Assembly: GCF_001650715.1 (NCBI RefSeq)
Contig: NZ_LWQT01000057.1
Span: forward strand, 1 to 37,943
DNA: 37,943 nucleotides
Reading direction: 5' to 3'
Source of the DNA: Paramagnetospirillum marisnigri
GTDB taxonomy: Bacteria > Pseudomonadota > Alphaproteobacteria > Rhodospirillales > Magnetospirillaceae
Position numbers and translations under genes: made by a program. Of the stretch, positions 8,237-16,362 are shown piece after piece. The notes under the pieces were generated by a model, which was not told the DNA's origin, did not search any database, and worked only from the letters and a program-made list of their open reading frames with translations. Each line of letters starts with the position of its first letter. Within the stretch, counting starts at the first letter, position 1.

Positions 8237-8643
8237 CGGTTGCGGTCCACCAGCTTGATCATGGTGTCCAGCGTCAGCGAGGCGAAAGTGGCCCGCGCCG
8301 TGTCCTCGATTTCCATCAGCACCTGGCACAGCGCCTTGCCCTCGGCGGTGTCGTCGCCGTCCTCGCGCTCGCCATTGCGGATGGGGTCGATGGTCTCGAA
8401 CAGTTGGATGATGTCCAGCAGCGTGGTCCGCCGCCGGTTGCCGGAGAAGCGATAGCCACCACCGGCGCCCCGCACCGCCTCCACCAGCCCGACCCGGCCG
8501 AGGGACCGCAGGACCTTGGCGAGATGGTTGGTGGAAATACCGTATTTCTCGGCGATTTCATTGGCGGAGAGTTGGCGATCGTGCCCGGCGGCCAGTTCCA
8601 GGATGGCGAACAGGGCGCAACGGGTGGCTTTCTGCAACTTCAT
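8233..8643 (-). CDS. Rrf2-family transcriptional regulator lacking the cluster cysteines
   Basis: A 136-residue winged-helix regulator. It begins MKLQKATRCALFAILELAA, has the recognition region KYGISTNHLAKVLRSLGRVG (about 34-53), and the wing motif VRGAGGGYRF (57-66). Many Rrf2 proteins (IscR, NsrR, RirA) hold an Fe-S cluster with three closely spaced cysteines near residues 90-110; here only C9 and C106 exist, so it probably does not bind a cluster in the standard way. Start and stop are shared with the acetyltransferase upstream (TGATG), so the two are co-transcribed. Target genes are unknown; the hox operon begins about 0.75 kb away. Confidence 0.88.
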   Translation of the reverse strand: MKLQKATRCALFAILELAAGHDRQLSANEIAEKYGISTNHLAKVLRSLGRVGLVEAVRGAGGGYRFSGNRRRTTLLDIIQLFETIDPIRNGEREDGDDTAEGKALCQVLMEIEDTARATFASLTLDTMIKLVDRNR

Positions 8644-9146
8644 CAGAGGTCCTTTTCCAGCTCGATGAAGGGACCGGCCATCATGCCATGGCTGCGGAAG
8701 AAGCTCATGATCACGGTGTGATCACGGGCCAGCATGGTGCGGACCTTGTAGACCCCGGCCTTGCGGAAACGGTCGCACAGGGCCTCGAACAGGGTATTGC
8801 CGACGCCTTCCTGGCGAATCTGGTTGCGAACGCCGATGGCGAAAACCCAGCCGCAGGGCGGCGAGCCGAATTCCCAGGCCCGGACTTCACCGATAATGAA
8901 GCCAAGAACGGAATCGCCGTCGCAGGCCACCAAGAAAAATCGGTACCGATTTGCTGATTTCAGCGGAGCATCATCATCGGGGGCTGCCGTGCGATTGTTG
9001 TATCGCTCGAACAAATCTTGCCAATACTCGTCTTTGAAAAGGCCAGTGTTTTCAGCGTCAATGGCAATCACTTGCGCAATGTCCGCTGCCTTTGCTAGGC
9101 GGACGGTACATTTCTTTTCAGAGTTCTTGCCGTGAGGATTTGCCAT
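8643..9146 (-). CDS. GNAT-family N-acetyltransferase
   Basis: A 167-residue protein with the GNAT fold order: an N-terminal CTVRLAKAADIAQVIAID strand-helix, a central strand DSVLGFIIGEVRAW, the acetyl-CoA loop region IRQEGVGNTLFEALCDRF in place of the usual Q/RxxGxG/A, and a C-terminal MLARDHTVIMSFFRSHGM typical of RimI-like enzymes. Substrate unknown. The ATG at 9146 has GGGAGAAAG upstream, with somewhat long spacing. It forms an operon with the Rrf2 regulator through a one-base stop/start overlap, and is divergent from hoxF. Confidence 0.85.
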   Translation of the reverse strand: MANPHGKNSEKKCTVRLAKAADIAQVIAIDAENTGLFKDEYWQDLFERYNNRTAAPDDDAPLKSANRYRFFLVACDGDSVLGFIIGEVRAWEFGSPPCGWVFAIGVRNQIRQEGVGNTLFEALCDRFRKAGVYKVRTMLARDHTVIMSFFRSHGMMAGPFIELEKDL

Positions 9147-9391
9147 GCCGAGCGTCTTTCTCCCTGATTAGACAGTTTTAGTGCAGACAAGCCTTGATTA
9201 CAACGAAGAAGGTTAAGATTCGCCACGGGATTTCCGCAGAGTGAAATTTCCATGACCAAGCGGGGAATCCCAGCGACGACGCCGGATCCGCCATGCGTCC
9301 CCGAATGAAATCCGGCGTTGCGTTGCACTGGTCCGGGTGTACCATGTCCGGCAACCACGACAGTGATCGCGGATTTGGAGGGAGTACTCCG
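9147..9391. promoter_or_regulatory. Divergent control region GNAT/hoxF with a long inverted repeat
   Basis: This 245-bp gap carries a perfect 9-bp inverted repeat, ACGCCGGAT (9279-9287) and ATCCGGCGT (9310-9318), with 22 bases between. In RNA it could form a stem-loop in the hoxF leader; as DNA it could be an operator. A lone TTGAT half-site near 9190 resembles half an FNR/FixK box, but the partner half is poor. GGAGGGAG at 9378-9385 is the hoxF ribosome site. No convincing sigma-54 promoter was found by eye. Confidence 0.45.
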
Positions 9392-11257
9392 ATGCGGATT
9401 GCCAATGCCAACGGCGACGGCCAGGATTGCGGCCGAGTTATCGACGCCGTTCTCTCCCGACACCAGCGCGACGCCACCCGTTTGATGCAGATTCTGCGGG
9501 AAATCCAGGAAGAGCTGGACTGGCTGTCGCCCCAAACCCTGACCGCCATCGCCGAGGGGCTGAAACTGCCCCGCGCCAAGGTCGAGGGGGTGGCGGGCTT
9601 CTACCACTTCTTCCATAGCGAGCCCAAGGGCCGCTACCGGGTGCTGTGGAGCGACAACATCACCGACCGCATGCTGGGCAATGCCGACCTGATGGCGCGC
9701 ATGTGCAAGAAGCTGTGGCTGCGCCCCGGCGAGGTGTCGGAGGACCAGTTGGTCAGCGTCGACACCACGTCATGCACCGGCATGTGCGACCAGGGACCGG
9801 CCATGCTGGTCAACTACCGCCCCCTCACCCGCATGACGCCCGAGCGGGTGGACAAGGTCGTCGACCTGATCCGCCACAAGGTGCCGCTGGACGAGTGGCC
9901 CGCCGAATATTTCGTGGTGGAGGACAATATCCGCCGCAAGGACGCGCTGCTGGGCAACGACCTGGCGCCCGGCGACGCGCTGAGGGCCATGCGCGGCCCG
10001 GCCGAGATGCTGGAGGCCATCAAGGCCTCGGGCCTGCGCGGCCGTGGCGGCGCCGGCTTCTCCACCGGCCAGAAGTGGGAATTCTGTCGTAATGCCGTGG
10101 GCACCGGCGCCCACGGCGCCCATTACGTGGTCTGCAACGCCGACGAGGGCGAGCCCGGCACCTTCAAGGACCGGGTGCTGCTGTCAGCCCATGCCGATCT
10201 GGTGTTCGAGGGCATGACCGTGGCGGCCTATGTCATCGGCGCCAAGAAGGGCCTGGTCTATCTGCGTGGCGAGTACCGCTATCTGCTGGACAAGCTCAAT
10301 GCGGTGCTGGAAAAGCGCCGCGCCGACAAGCTGCTGGGCAAGAGCATCCTGGGCCAGACCGGCTTCGACTTCGATATCGAGGTCCATCTCGGCGCCGGGG
10401 CCTATATCTGCGGCGAGGAAACCGCCCTGCTGGAAAGCCTGGAAGGCCATCGCGGCGTGCCGCGCAAGCGCCCGCCCTTCCCGGTGACCAGCGGCTATCT
10501 CGGCCAGCCCACCGCCGTCAACAACGTGGAGACCCTGGCCTCGGCGGCGTTGATCGCCGCCAAGGGTGCCGCCTGGTACAAGTCCATCGGCACCGCCAAA
10601 TCGTCTGGCACCAAGGTTCTGTCCATCTCGGGCGACTGCGCCCGGCCGGGCATCTACGAATACCCCTATGGCGTCACCGTGTCGCAGGTCCTGGCCGATT
10701 GCGGCGCCATCGATACCCAGGCCTGCCAGATCGCCGGGGCCTCGGGACTGTGCATCGCGCCCGGCGAGTTCGGGCGGCGCATCGCCTTCGAGGACATCCC
10801 CACCGGCGGCTCGTTCATGATCTTCGACAATACCCGCGACATGTTCGAGGTGGCCCGCAACTTCGTCCACTTCTTCGTGGATGAAAGCTGCGGCTTCTGC
10901 ACGCCCTGCCGGGTCGGCACCACCTTGCTGAAGAACGTCATGGACAAGATCCATGACGGCCATGGCGGCGAATACGACATCGGCGACGCCCAGCGGGTGA
11001 TCAAGACCCTGAAGACCGCCAGCCATTGCGGCCTGGGCCAGACGGCGGGCAACTGCGTCGCCGACACCCTGCAGAAGTTCCGCCCCTCCTACGAGCTGCG
11101 CCTGACGGTGCGCGAGTTCGAACCGGCCTTCGACCTGGACAAGGCCCTGTCCAAGATGCGCGAGGTCACCGGGCGCGATGATCCCGGGGCCCATTTCCAC
11201 ATCGCCCACCGAAAATCCAAGTCCGGCGTCGGCGCCAAGGCGGGAGACGTGTCATGA
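9392..11257 (+). CDS. hoxF: NAD-linked [NiFe] hydrogenase diaphorase large subunit HoxF
   Basis: Transfers electrons between the hydrogenase module and NAD(H) through FMN and Fe-S clusters in the cytoplasm. The 621 residues comprise an N-terminal NuoE-like domain (about 1-165) and a NuoF-like domain. FMN/NADH motifs are GLRGRGGAGFSTGQKW (from G214) and GAGAYICGEETALLESLEG (from G334). The 4Fe-4S site is ESCGFCTPCRVG (C500, C503, C506) plus C546. In the NuoE part only the second cysteine pair survives (SCTGMC, C128 and C132); the first pair is absent (YRVLWSDNITDRM). The ATG at 9392 is chosen for GGAGGGAG upstream; earlier in-frame starts lack one. The stop overlaps hoxU. Confidence 0.95.
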   Translation: MRIANANGDGQDCGRVIDAVLSRHQRDATRLMQILREIQEELDWLSPQTLTAIAEGLKLPRAKVEGVAGFYHFFHSEPKGRYRVLWSDNITDRMLGNADLMARMCKKLWLRPGEVSEDQLVSVDTTSCTGMCDQGPAMLVNYRPLTRMTPERVDKVVDLIRHKVPLDEWPAEYFVVEDNIRRKDALLGNDLAPGDALRAMRGPAEMLEAIKASGLRGRGGAGFSTGQKWEFCRNAVGTGAHGAHYVVCNADEGEPGTFKDRVLLSAHADLVFEGMTVAAYVIGAKKGLVYLRGEYRYLLDKLNAVLEKRRADKLLGKSILGQTGFDFDIEVHLGAGAYICGEETALLESLEGHRGVPRKRPPFPVTSGYLGQPTAVNNVETLASAALIAAKGAAWYKSIGTAKSSGTKVLSISGDCARPGIYEYPYGVTVSQVLADCGAIDTQACQIAGASGLCIAPGEFGRRIAFEDIPTGGSFMIFDNTRDMFEVARNFVHFFVDESCGFCTPCRVGTTLLKNVMDKIHDGHGGEYDIGDAQRVIKTLKTASHCGLGQTAGNCVADTLQKFRPSYELRLTVREFEPAFDLDKALSKMREVTGRDDPGAHFHIAHRKSKSGVGAKAGDVS

Positions 11258-12033
11258 CCGATGGCCAGACCAACAGCTTCTTCCTCGACGACGAGGAAAT
11301 CCCCTTCGAGGAAGGCCAGACCATCATCCAGGCGGCACTGACGGCGGGCAAATACATCCCGCATCTGTGCTACCACCCCGAATTCAAGCCCCATGGCAGC
11401 TGCAAGCTGTGCACGGTGCGCATCGATTCGCGGACCATCACCACCGAGGACGGCCAGAGCGTCAAGATTCCCGGCCGCGCCGCCGCGTCCTGCACCACCC
11501 CGGCGGTGGCGGGCCAGCATGTGGAAAGCGAGACGCCGGAACTGCTGGATCTGCGCCGCACCCTGGTGCAGATGCTGCTGGTGGAAGGCAACCACTACTG
11601 TCCCAGTTGCGAGAAAAGCGGCAAATGCCTGCTGCAGGGCCTCGCCTACGACCTGGGGGTGATGGACCCCCATTTCCCGCAATACTTCTCCAAGCGTGAA
11701 GTGGATGCCAGCCACCCCGACATCCTGCTGGATTTCAACCGCTGCATCCTGTGCGAACTATGCGTGCGGGCCTCGGCCGAGATGGACAAGAAGAACGTGT
11801 TCTCGCTGTCGGGACGCGGCGCCACCAAGCATCTGATCTGCAACTCGGAAAGCGGCAGGCTGGGCGACACCAACCTGGCCGCCACCGACAAGGCCGCCAA
11901 TGTCTGCCCGGTGGGCGTGATCCTGCACAAGCGCCACGGCTTCGAGGTCCCCTACGGCCAACGCCGTTTCGACAAGGCCCCCATCAGTGCCGATCCGGTG
12001 CAGTACGCCCCGGTCAAGGAGAAGGTGCGATGA
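11254..12033 (+). CDS. hoxU: NAD-linked hydrogenase diaphorase small subunit HoxU
   Basis: Electron-relay subunit homologous to the N-terminus of NuoG (259 residues). Ligand sets occur in the expected order: a plant-type 2Fe-2S motif (LCYHPEFKPHGSCKLCTVR plus a later cysteine in AASCTTP), a His-containing 4Fe-4S motif (HYCPSCEKSGKC), and a further 4Fe-4S motif (CILCELC with NVCPVG). It links the HoxF flavin to the hydrogenase small subunit. The ATG at 11254 overlaps the hoxF stop, and the hoxU stop overlaps the hoxY start, so all three are probably translated in fixed ratio. Confidence 0.95.
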   Translation: MTDGQTNSFFLDDEEIPFEEGQTIIQAALTAGKYIPHLCYHPEFKPHGSCKLCTVRIDSRTITTEDGQSVKIPGRAAASCTTPAVAGQHVESETPELLDLRRTLVQMLLVEGNHYCPSCEKSGKCLLQGLAYDLGVMDPHFPQYFSKREVDASHPDILLDFNRCILCELCVRASAEMDKKNVFSLSGRGATKHLICNSESGRLGDTNLAATDKAANVCPVGVILHKRHGFEVPYGQRRFDKAPISADPVQYAPVKEKVR

Positions 12034-12584
12034 ACGCCGCCGCCCCCACCAAGCGCAAGCTGAAGGTCGCCACCACCTCATTGGCGGGCTGCTTCGGCTG
12101 CCACATGTCGTTCCTCGACATCGATGAACGCATTCTCGATCTGGTCGAACTGGTGGAGTTTGACCGCTCCCCCATCACCGACATCAAGCATTGCAGCCCC
12201 GATTGCGACCTTGGCATCATCGAGGGCGGGGTCTGCAACGCGGAAAACGTCCATGTGCTGCAGGAGTTCCGCAAGAACTGCAAGATCCTGATCGCCATGG
12301 GGGCTTGCGCCATCAATGGCGGCCTGCCCGCCCAGCGCAACTCGCTCGACATCCGCGACATCCTGGCCGCCGTCTATGCCCGGCCCGGACGCGGTGTCCA
12401 TATTCCCAACGATCCGGAAATCCCGCTGCTGCTCAACGAGGTCCATCCGCTGCACGAAGTGGTCAAGATCGATTACTTCCTGCCCGGCTGCCCCCCGTCC
12501 GGCGACGCCATCTGGAAGTTCCTCACCGACCTCCTGGCCGGTCGGACGCCCATCTTGGGCCACGGCCTGATCCATTACGATTGA
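12030..12584 (+). CDS. hoxY: NAD-linked [NiFe] hydrogenase small subunit HoxY
   Basis: Small subunit that carries the proximal 4Fe-4S cluster and transfers electrons from the NiFe site to HoxFU. The 184-residue protein is short, as expected for the cytoplasmic group 3d type: no Tat signal and no C-terminal cluster domain. Cluster ligands fit C21 and C24 (AGCFGCHMSFLD), C93 (GACAINGG) and C154 (PGCPPSGD). The ATG at 12030 overlaps the hoxU stop. hoxH follows after 19 bases. Confidence 0.95.
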   Translation: MNAAAPTKRKLKVATTSLAGCFGCHMSFLDIDERILDLVELVEFDRSPITDIKHCSPDCDLGIIEGGVCNAENVHVLQEFRKNCKILIAMGACAINGGLPAQRNSLDIRDILAAVYARPGRGVHIPNDPEIPLLLNEVHPLHEVVKIDYFLPGCPPSGDAIWKFLTDLLAGRTPILGHGLIHYD

Positions 12585-12603
12585 ACCCGAGGGGTCGCGC
12601 ATC

Positions 12604-14094
12604 ATGAACCATTCGTTCGAACTGGAAACCGCCGCCAACCCCGAGGCGCTCCGCCGCATCGTCATCGAGCCGGTGTCACGGGTGGAAGGCCACGGCAAGG
12701 TCACCATCTTGCTGGACGACGACAACAAGGTGCATCAGGTGCGCCTGCACATCGTCGAATTCCGCGGCTTCGAGAAATTCATCGAGGGCCGCCCGTTCTG
12801 GGAAGTGCCGGTGCTGGTGCAGCGCCTGTGCGGCATCTGCCCGGTATCGCACCATCTGGCCGCCTCCAAGGCCATGGACATGATCGTCGGCGGGGCGCAG
12901 CTCACCCCCACCGCCGAGAAGGTCCGGCGCCTGATGCATTACGGCCAGATGCTGCAAAGCCACGCGCTGCACTTCTTCCACCTGTCCTCGCCCGACCTGC
13001 TGTTCGGCTTCGATTCCGACGTGGCCAAGCGCAACATCGTCGGCGTCGCCGCCGCCAATCCCGACGTGGCCAAGAAGGGCGTGCTGCTGCGCAAGTTCGG
13101 CCAGGAAGTGATCCGCGTCACCTCGGGCAAGCGGGTGCACGGCACCGGCTCGGTGCCGGGCGGCGTCAACAAGTCCTTGACCCCCGAGGAACGCGACTAC
13201 CTGCTGAAGGACGCCGACCAGATGGTGGCCTGGAGCCGCGACGCGGTGAAGATCATCAAGACGCTGCACAAGGCCAATCCCGGCCTGTATGACAGCTTCG
13301 GCGCCGTGCCCTCGACCATGATGAGCCTGGTGAATCCCGAGGGCGACCTGGACTTCTATCACGGCGCCCTGCGTGCCCGCGACAAGGACGGCGAGGTCAT
13401 GTTCGACCAGGTCAGCTACCAGGGCTACAACACCCTGCTGACCGAGGGCGTCAAGCCGTGGAGCTATATGAAGTTCCCCTATATCACCCAACTGGGCGAG
13501 GAGAACGGCTGGTACAAGGTGGGTCCGCTGGCCCGGGTGCAGAACTGCGACCGCATCCCGACGCCCCAGGCCGAGGAAGAGCGGATCGAGTTCGTGGCCT
13601 ATGGTGGTGGCAAACCCCAGCATGGCTCGCTGGCCTTCCACTGGGCGCGCATGATCGAGATGCTGTGCGCCGCCGAAACCATCAAGGCGCTGCTGGACGA
13701 TCCCGACATCATGGGGACCGACATCATGACCAGCGGCCCACGCGGCTACGAGGGCATCGGCGTGATCGAGGCGCCGCGCGGCACCCTGTTCCACCACTAC
13801 CGCGTCAATGACGACGACGTGGTGACCTATGCCAACCTGATCGTGTCCACCACCAACAACAACACCGCCATGAACGTGGCGGTGCGCGACGTGGCCAAGA
13901 ACTACCTGAATGGTCGCGAGTTGACCGAGGGACTGCTGAACCATATCGAGGTGGCGATCCGTTGCTTCGATCCCTGCCTGTCCTGCGCCACCCACGCGCT
14001 GGGCAAGATGCCGCTGGAAGTCTCGCTGGTGGACGCGGCCGGGGTCGAGATTGACCGCATGACCCGGAGCGAGACGGGCGAGATCAAGGCGTGA
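12604..14094 (+). CDS. hoxH: NAD-linked [NiFe] hydrogenase large subunit HoxH
   Basis: Catalytic subunit with the NiFe(CN)2CO centre (496 residues). The N-terminal Ni motif is RLCGICPVSHH (C76, C79) and the C-terminal one is DPCLSCATH (C458, C461). About 32 residues follow H464, the extension that a dedicated endopeptidase normally removes after Ni insertion; the next gene encodes that enzyme. GAGGGG at 12588-12593 precedes the ATG. All four nickel-ligand cysteines are present, so the enzyme should be functional if the hyp maturation genes exist elsewhere. The group 3d bidirectional type is inferred from the HoxFUYH layout. Confidence 0.96.
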   Translation: MNHSFELETAANPEALRRIVIEPVSRVEGHGKVTILLDDDNKVHQVRLHIVEFRGFEKFIEGRPFWEVPVLVQRLCGICPVSHHLAASKAMDMIVGGAQLTPTAEKVRRLMHYGQMLQSHALHFFHLSSPDLLFGFDSDVAKRNIVGVAAANPDVAKKGVLLRKFGQEVIRVTSGKRVHGTGSVPGGVNKSLTPEERDYLLKDADQMVAWSRDAVKIIKTLHKANPGLYDSFGAVPSTMMSLVNPEGDLDFYHGALRARDKDGEVMFDQVSYQGYNTLLTEGVKPWSYMKFPYITQLGEENGWYKVGPLARVQNCDRIPTPQAEEERIEFVAYGGGKPQHGSLAFHWARMIEMLCAAETIKALLDDPDIMGTDIMTSGPRGYEGIGVIEAPRGTLFHHYRVNDDDVVTYANLIVSTTNNNTAMNVAVRDVAKNYLNGRELTEGLLNHIEVAIRCFDPCLSCATHALGKMPLEVSLVDAAGVEIDRMTRSETGEIKA

Positions 14095-14588
14095 AGCCGC
14101 CGGTTCTGATTTTCGGCTGGGGAAACCCCTCGCGGGGCGATGACGCGCTGGGGCCGCTGCTACTGGAACGGGTCGAGGCCATGCTGGGGGAGCACCCCGA
14201 ATGGGGGGCGGTGGAACTGTTGACCGACTTCCAGCTTCAGGTGGAGCACGCCCTGGACCTGGAAGGCCGGGACAGGGTGCTGTTCGTGGATGCCTCGGCA
14301 CGATCGGACCAGGCGCCCTTCCGTGCCGGGTGCATCGCCCCGGAACAGGATGCCAGCTTCACCACCCATGCCCTGTCTCCCCAGGGTGTCATGCATGTCT
14401 ACCGGCAGGTCACGGCCGCCGAACCGCCGCCATGTCACCTGCTGGCCATCGCGGGCCAGGCGTTCGAGCTGGGAACGCCGCTCAGTGCCGCCGCCAGCGC
14501 CCATCTGGACGCGGCGGTGGACTGGACACGCGACTGGCTGGCCGGGCGTGTTCCCGGCGCATGCCCACCCGACCGGAATGGCGCATGA
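14091..14588 (+). CDS. hoxW: Hydrogenase maturation endopeptidase (HoxW-type)
   Basis: Nickel-dependent endopeptidase that cleaves the HoxH C-terminal extension as the last maturation step. The 165 residues start MKPPVLIFGWGNPSRGDD, the family's GNxxxxDD motif. Candidate metal ligands are D17, D67 (LFVDASA) and H93 (TTHALSP), matching the Asp-Asp-His set known from HycI/HybD. The start is GTG at 14091, overlapping the hoxH stop (GTGA). The family assignment is firm; the name hoxW rests on gene order. Confidence 0.9.
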   Translation: MKPPVLIFGWGNPSRGDDALGPLLLERVEAMLGEHPEWGAVELLTDFQLQVEHALDLEGRDRVLFVDASARSDQAPFRAGCIAPEQDASFTTHALSPQGVMHVYRQVTAAEPPPCHLLAIAGQAFELGTPLSAAASAHLDAAVDWTRDWLAGRVPGACPPDRNGA

Positions 14589-14654
14589 AGGGCACCCTGC
14601 CGACCTGATATTGTGCGAACCCGAAAGCCGATGCTTGCAACAAGGATCATGGCC

Positions 14655-15185
14655 ATGGCCAATACCAACATTCACAGCCGCCTGCTTTCCTTCCCCGCCC
14701 CCGCCTGCCGCTGCGGCGGCGCCCTGGCCGAAACCGGCCAGCACGAGGCCAACTGCCTGTTCGGCCTGTTGCTGGACGCGGCGGCCGAAATGGATCGGCT
14801 GCGGGCCGAGAACACCCGCCTGCTCGCCATGACGGTTTCGGGCGCCCCCGGCCAAACCCGGGTCGGCGACCGCTATGTCTGGGTCAGGCTGATGTGCTAT
14901 TGGGGCAAGGACGGTGTCTGGAACAGTGATGACGAGCGCGCCGACGCGGCGCCCGTCGCCCTCAGCCCCGGCTTGCGCGACGAGATCGTCGCCTGGAAGC
15001 ACTCCCTCGACAAGGCCGAGACCGTTTCCATCAGCGATATTCACGCCTTCTCCACCCGCGCCATGAACATCGCCCGGCGGATCAAGGAAGAGATGCCGTC
15101 CTGGCGGGTGGTCTATATCGACCGCACCAAATCCGGCGCCGATATCCGCAACAAGGACTATTTCGAGCACGAAGTCACTCTGTGA
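14655..15185 (+). CDS. Unknown protein downstream of hoxW
   Basis: I do not recognise a family. The chosen ATG (14655) follows AAGGAT with 7 bases of spacing; ATGs at 14649 and 14631 are in frame and possible. The 176 residues start with a small Cys/His cluster (CRCGG...H...C, about residues 17-34), then a short coiled helix (AAEMDRLRAENTRLLAM), a segment with YVWVRLMCYWGKDGVW, and a C-terminal helix (RAMNIARRIKEEMPSWRVVYID). It may be a small zinc- or nucleic-acid-binding protein, but that is a guess. It lies 66 bp after hoxW, and its stop overlaps the next gene (GTGA), so it probably belongs to the hox transcript. Confidence 0.7.
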   Translation: MANTNIHSRLLSFPAPACRCGGALAETGQHEANCLFGLLLDAAAEMDRLRAENTRLLAMTVSGAPGQTRVGDRYVWVRLMCYWGKDGVWNSDDERADAAPVALSPGLRDEIVAWKHSLDKAETVSISDIHAFSTRAMNIARRIKEEMPSWRVVYIDRTKSGADIRNKDYFEHEVTL

Positions 15186-15490
15186 CCCTGGAGGTCGTCC
15201 TCGATGTCCGGGCGCCGCCCAAGCCCCCATGCGGCGCCCCCTGCAACGGCTGCGGTGTTTGCTGCGCCGCCGAGACCTGTCCGCTGGGCATCATCCTGTT
15301 TCGAACCCGGCGCGGTCCCTGCCCGGCGCTCGGCTGGGACGAGGCGGCGACACGCTATGTCTGCGACCTTCTGGCCCGCCCTCGGAGAGTGATGGGATGG
15401 TTGCCGACCCGTTGGGGCGAGCGTTTGGCGGCGCGCTGGATTTCCGCCGGTTCGGGCTGTGACAGCCGTGCCGCCTCCGATCCTCCATAA
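15182..15490 (+). CDS. Small cysteine-rich protein at the end of the hox cluster
   Basis: A 102-residue protein with nine cysteines, most clustered early: PPCGAPCNGCGVCC, then AETCPLG, GPCPALGWD and YVCDLL. The spacing recalls the YkgJ-type Cys-cluster family, which is thought to bind zinc or an Fe-S cluster; this is a resemblance, not a firm assignment. The start is GTG at 15182, overlapping the preceding stop. The C-terminus is basic (RRVMGWLPTRWGERLAAR) and may contact the membrane or a partner. A role in hydrogenase electron transfer or maturation is possible from context only. Confidence 0.65.
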   Translation: MTLEVVLDVRAPPKPPCGAPCNGCGVCCAAETCPLGIILFRTRRGPCPALGWDEAATRYVCDLLARPRRVMGWLPTRWGERLAARWISAGSGCDSRAASDPP

Positions 15491-15565
15491 ATAAGGAATA
15501 GGTCGCCTGATCAACCTCGACGAAGTCGGAAGGCTCGGGTATGAGAGAACCCGGGAGACGTCCGA

Positions 15566-16285
15566 ATGCGGGGGGACATGAAAACCTGCGTCGCCATTCG
15601 CCATGTGGCCTACGAGGACCTGGGAAGCTTTGAGCAGACCCTGGGTGAGGCTGGATTCTGCATCCAGTACCGCGAGGCCGGGTGGGACGAACTGGATGCC
15701 GTCGATCCGCTGAAGCCCGAATTGATGGTGGTGCTGGGCGGTCCCATCGGCGCCTATGAAGACCATGACTACCCTTTTCTCGCCGACGAACTGAAGCTGA
15801 TCGAGGCGCGGCTGAAGGCCGGGCGCCCCATCATCGGCATCTGCCTGGGAGCGCAGTTGATGGCCCGCGCCCTGGGCGCCCGCGTTTATCCCAATGACGG
15901 CGTCAAGGAAATCGGCTGGTCGCCCCTGACCCTGACCGGAGACGGCAAGACCTCGCCCCTGGCCGTACTGGACCGGGTTCCGGTGCTGCACTGGCACGGC
16001 GACACCTTCGACCTGCCCGATGGCGCCACCCTGCTGGCGTCTACGCCATTGACCGCCCATCAGGCCTTCGCCTGGGGCAAGGCCGCCCTGGGATTGCAGT
16101 TCCATGTGGAAGCCACCGCCGCCGGGCTGGAGCGCTGGTTCATCGGCCATGCCTGCGAGATCGCCAGCGTCGACGGCCTGAGCGTGCCCGGCTTGCGGGC
16201 CGAAACCAGGCGGTTCGCTCCCGAGCTGGAGGAATGCGCTCCCGAGATGCTGAATCGTTTTCTATCTGCTACACTATCCGACTAG
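15566..16285 (+). CDS. Class I glutamine amidotransferase-like protein
   Basis: A stand-alone GATase1 domain (239 residues) like the GMP-synthase-related amidotransferases that hydrolyse glutamine or related gamma-glutamyl compounds. The triad is complete: nucleophile C93 in GICLGAQLMARALGA, H180 and E182 in LQFHVEAT; the oxyanion region is VVLGGPIGAYED. The partner synthase or true substrate is unknown. The ATG at 15566 has GGGAG at 15553-15557; a second ATG at 15578 is possible. A 7-bp stem (CTCGGGT 15534-15540 with ACCCGGG 15549-15555, one G-T pair) reaches into that ribosome site and could dampen translation. Confidence 0.88.
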   Translation: MRGDMKTCVAIRHVAYEDLGSFEQTLGEAGFCIQYREAGWDELDAVDPLKPELMVVLGGPIGAYEDHDYPFLADELKLIEARLKAGRPIIGICLGAQLMARALGARVYPNDGVKEIGWSPLTLTGDGKTSPLAVLDRVPVLHWHGDTFDLPDGATLLASTPLTAHQAFAWGKAALGLQFHVEATAAGLERWFIGHACEIASVDGLSVPGLRAETRRFAPELEECAPEMLNRFLSATLSD

Positions 16286-16307
16286 GCTCAAGGATCGGGG
16301 TCCCGCC

Positions 16308-16336
16308 TGTTCACCTGGTGGGAAGCGGTGTATAAT
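16308..16336 (+). promoter_or_regulatory. Probable promoter of the DUF2336 gene
   Basis: A perfect -10 box TATAAT lies at 16331-16336, 27 bp before the GTG start. The -35 region is weak (TGTTCA at 16308-16313 with 17-bp spacing, or TTCACC at 16310-16315 with 15-bp spacing). Confidence 0.5.
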
Positions 16337-16362
16337 CCGGCCGAAGGGGTAAGAGAGACGCC

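Noticed and set aside
9185-9205. FNR/FixK box in front of hoxF
   Set aside because: Only one TTGAT half-site is present; the second half has two mismatches.
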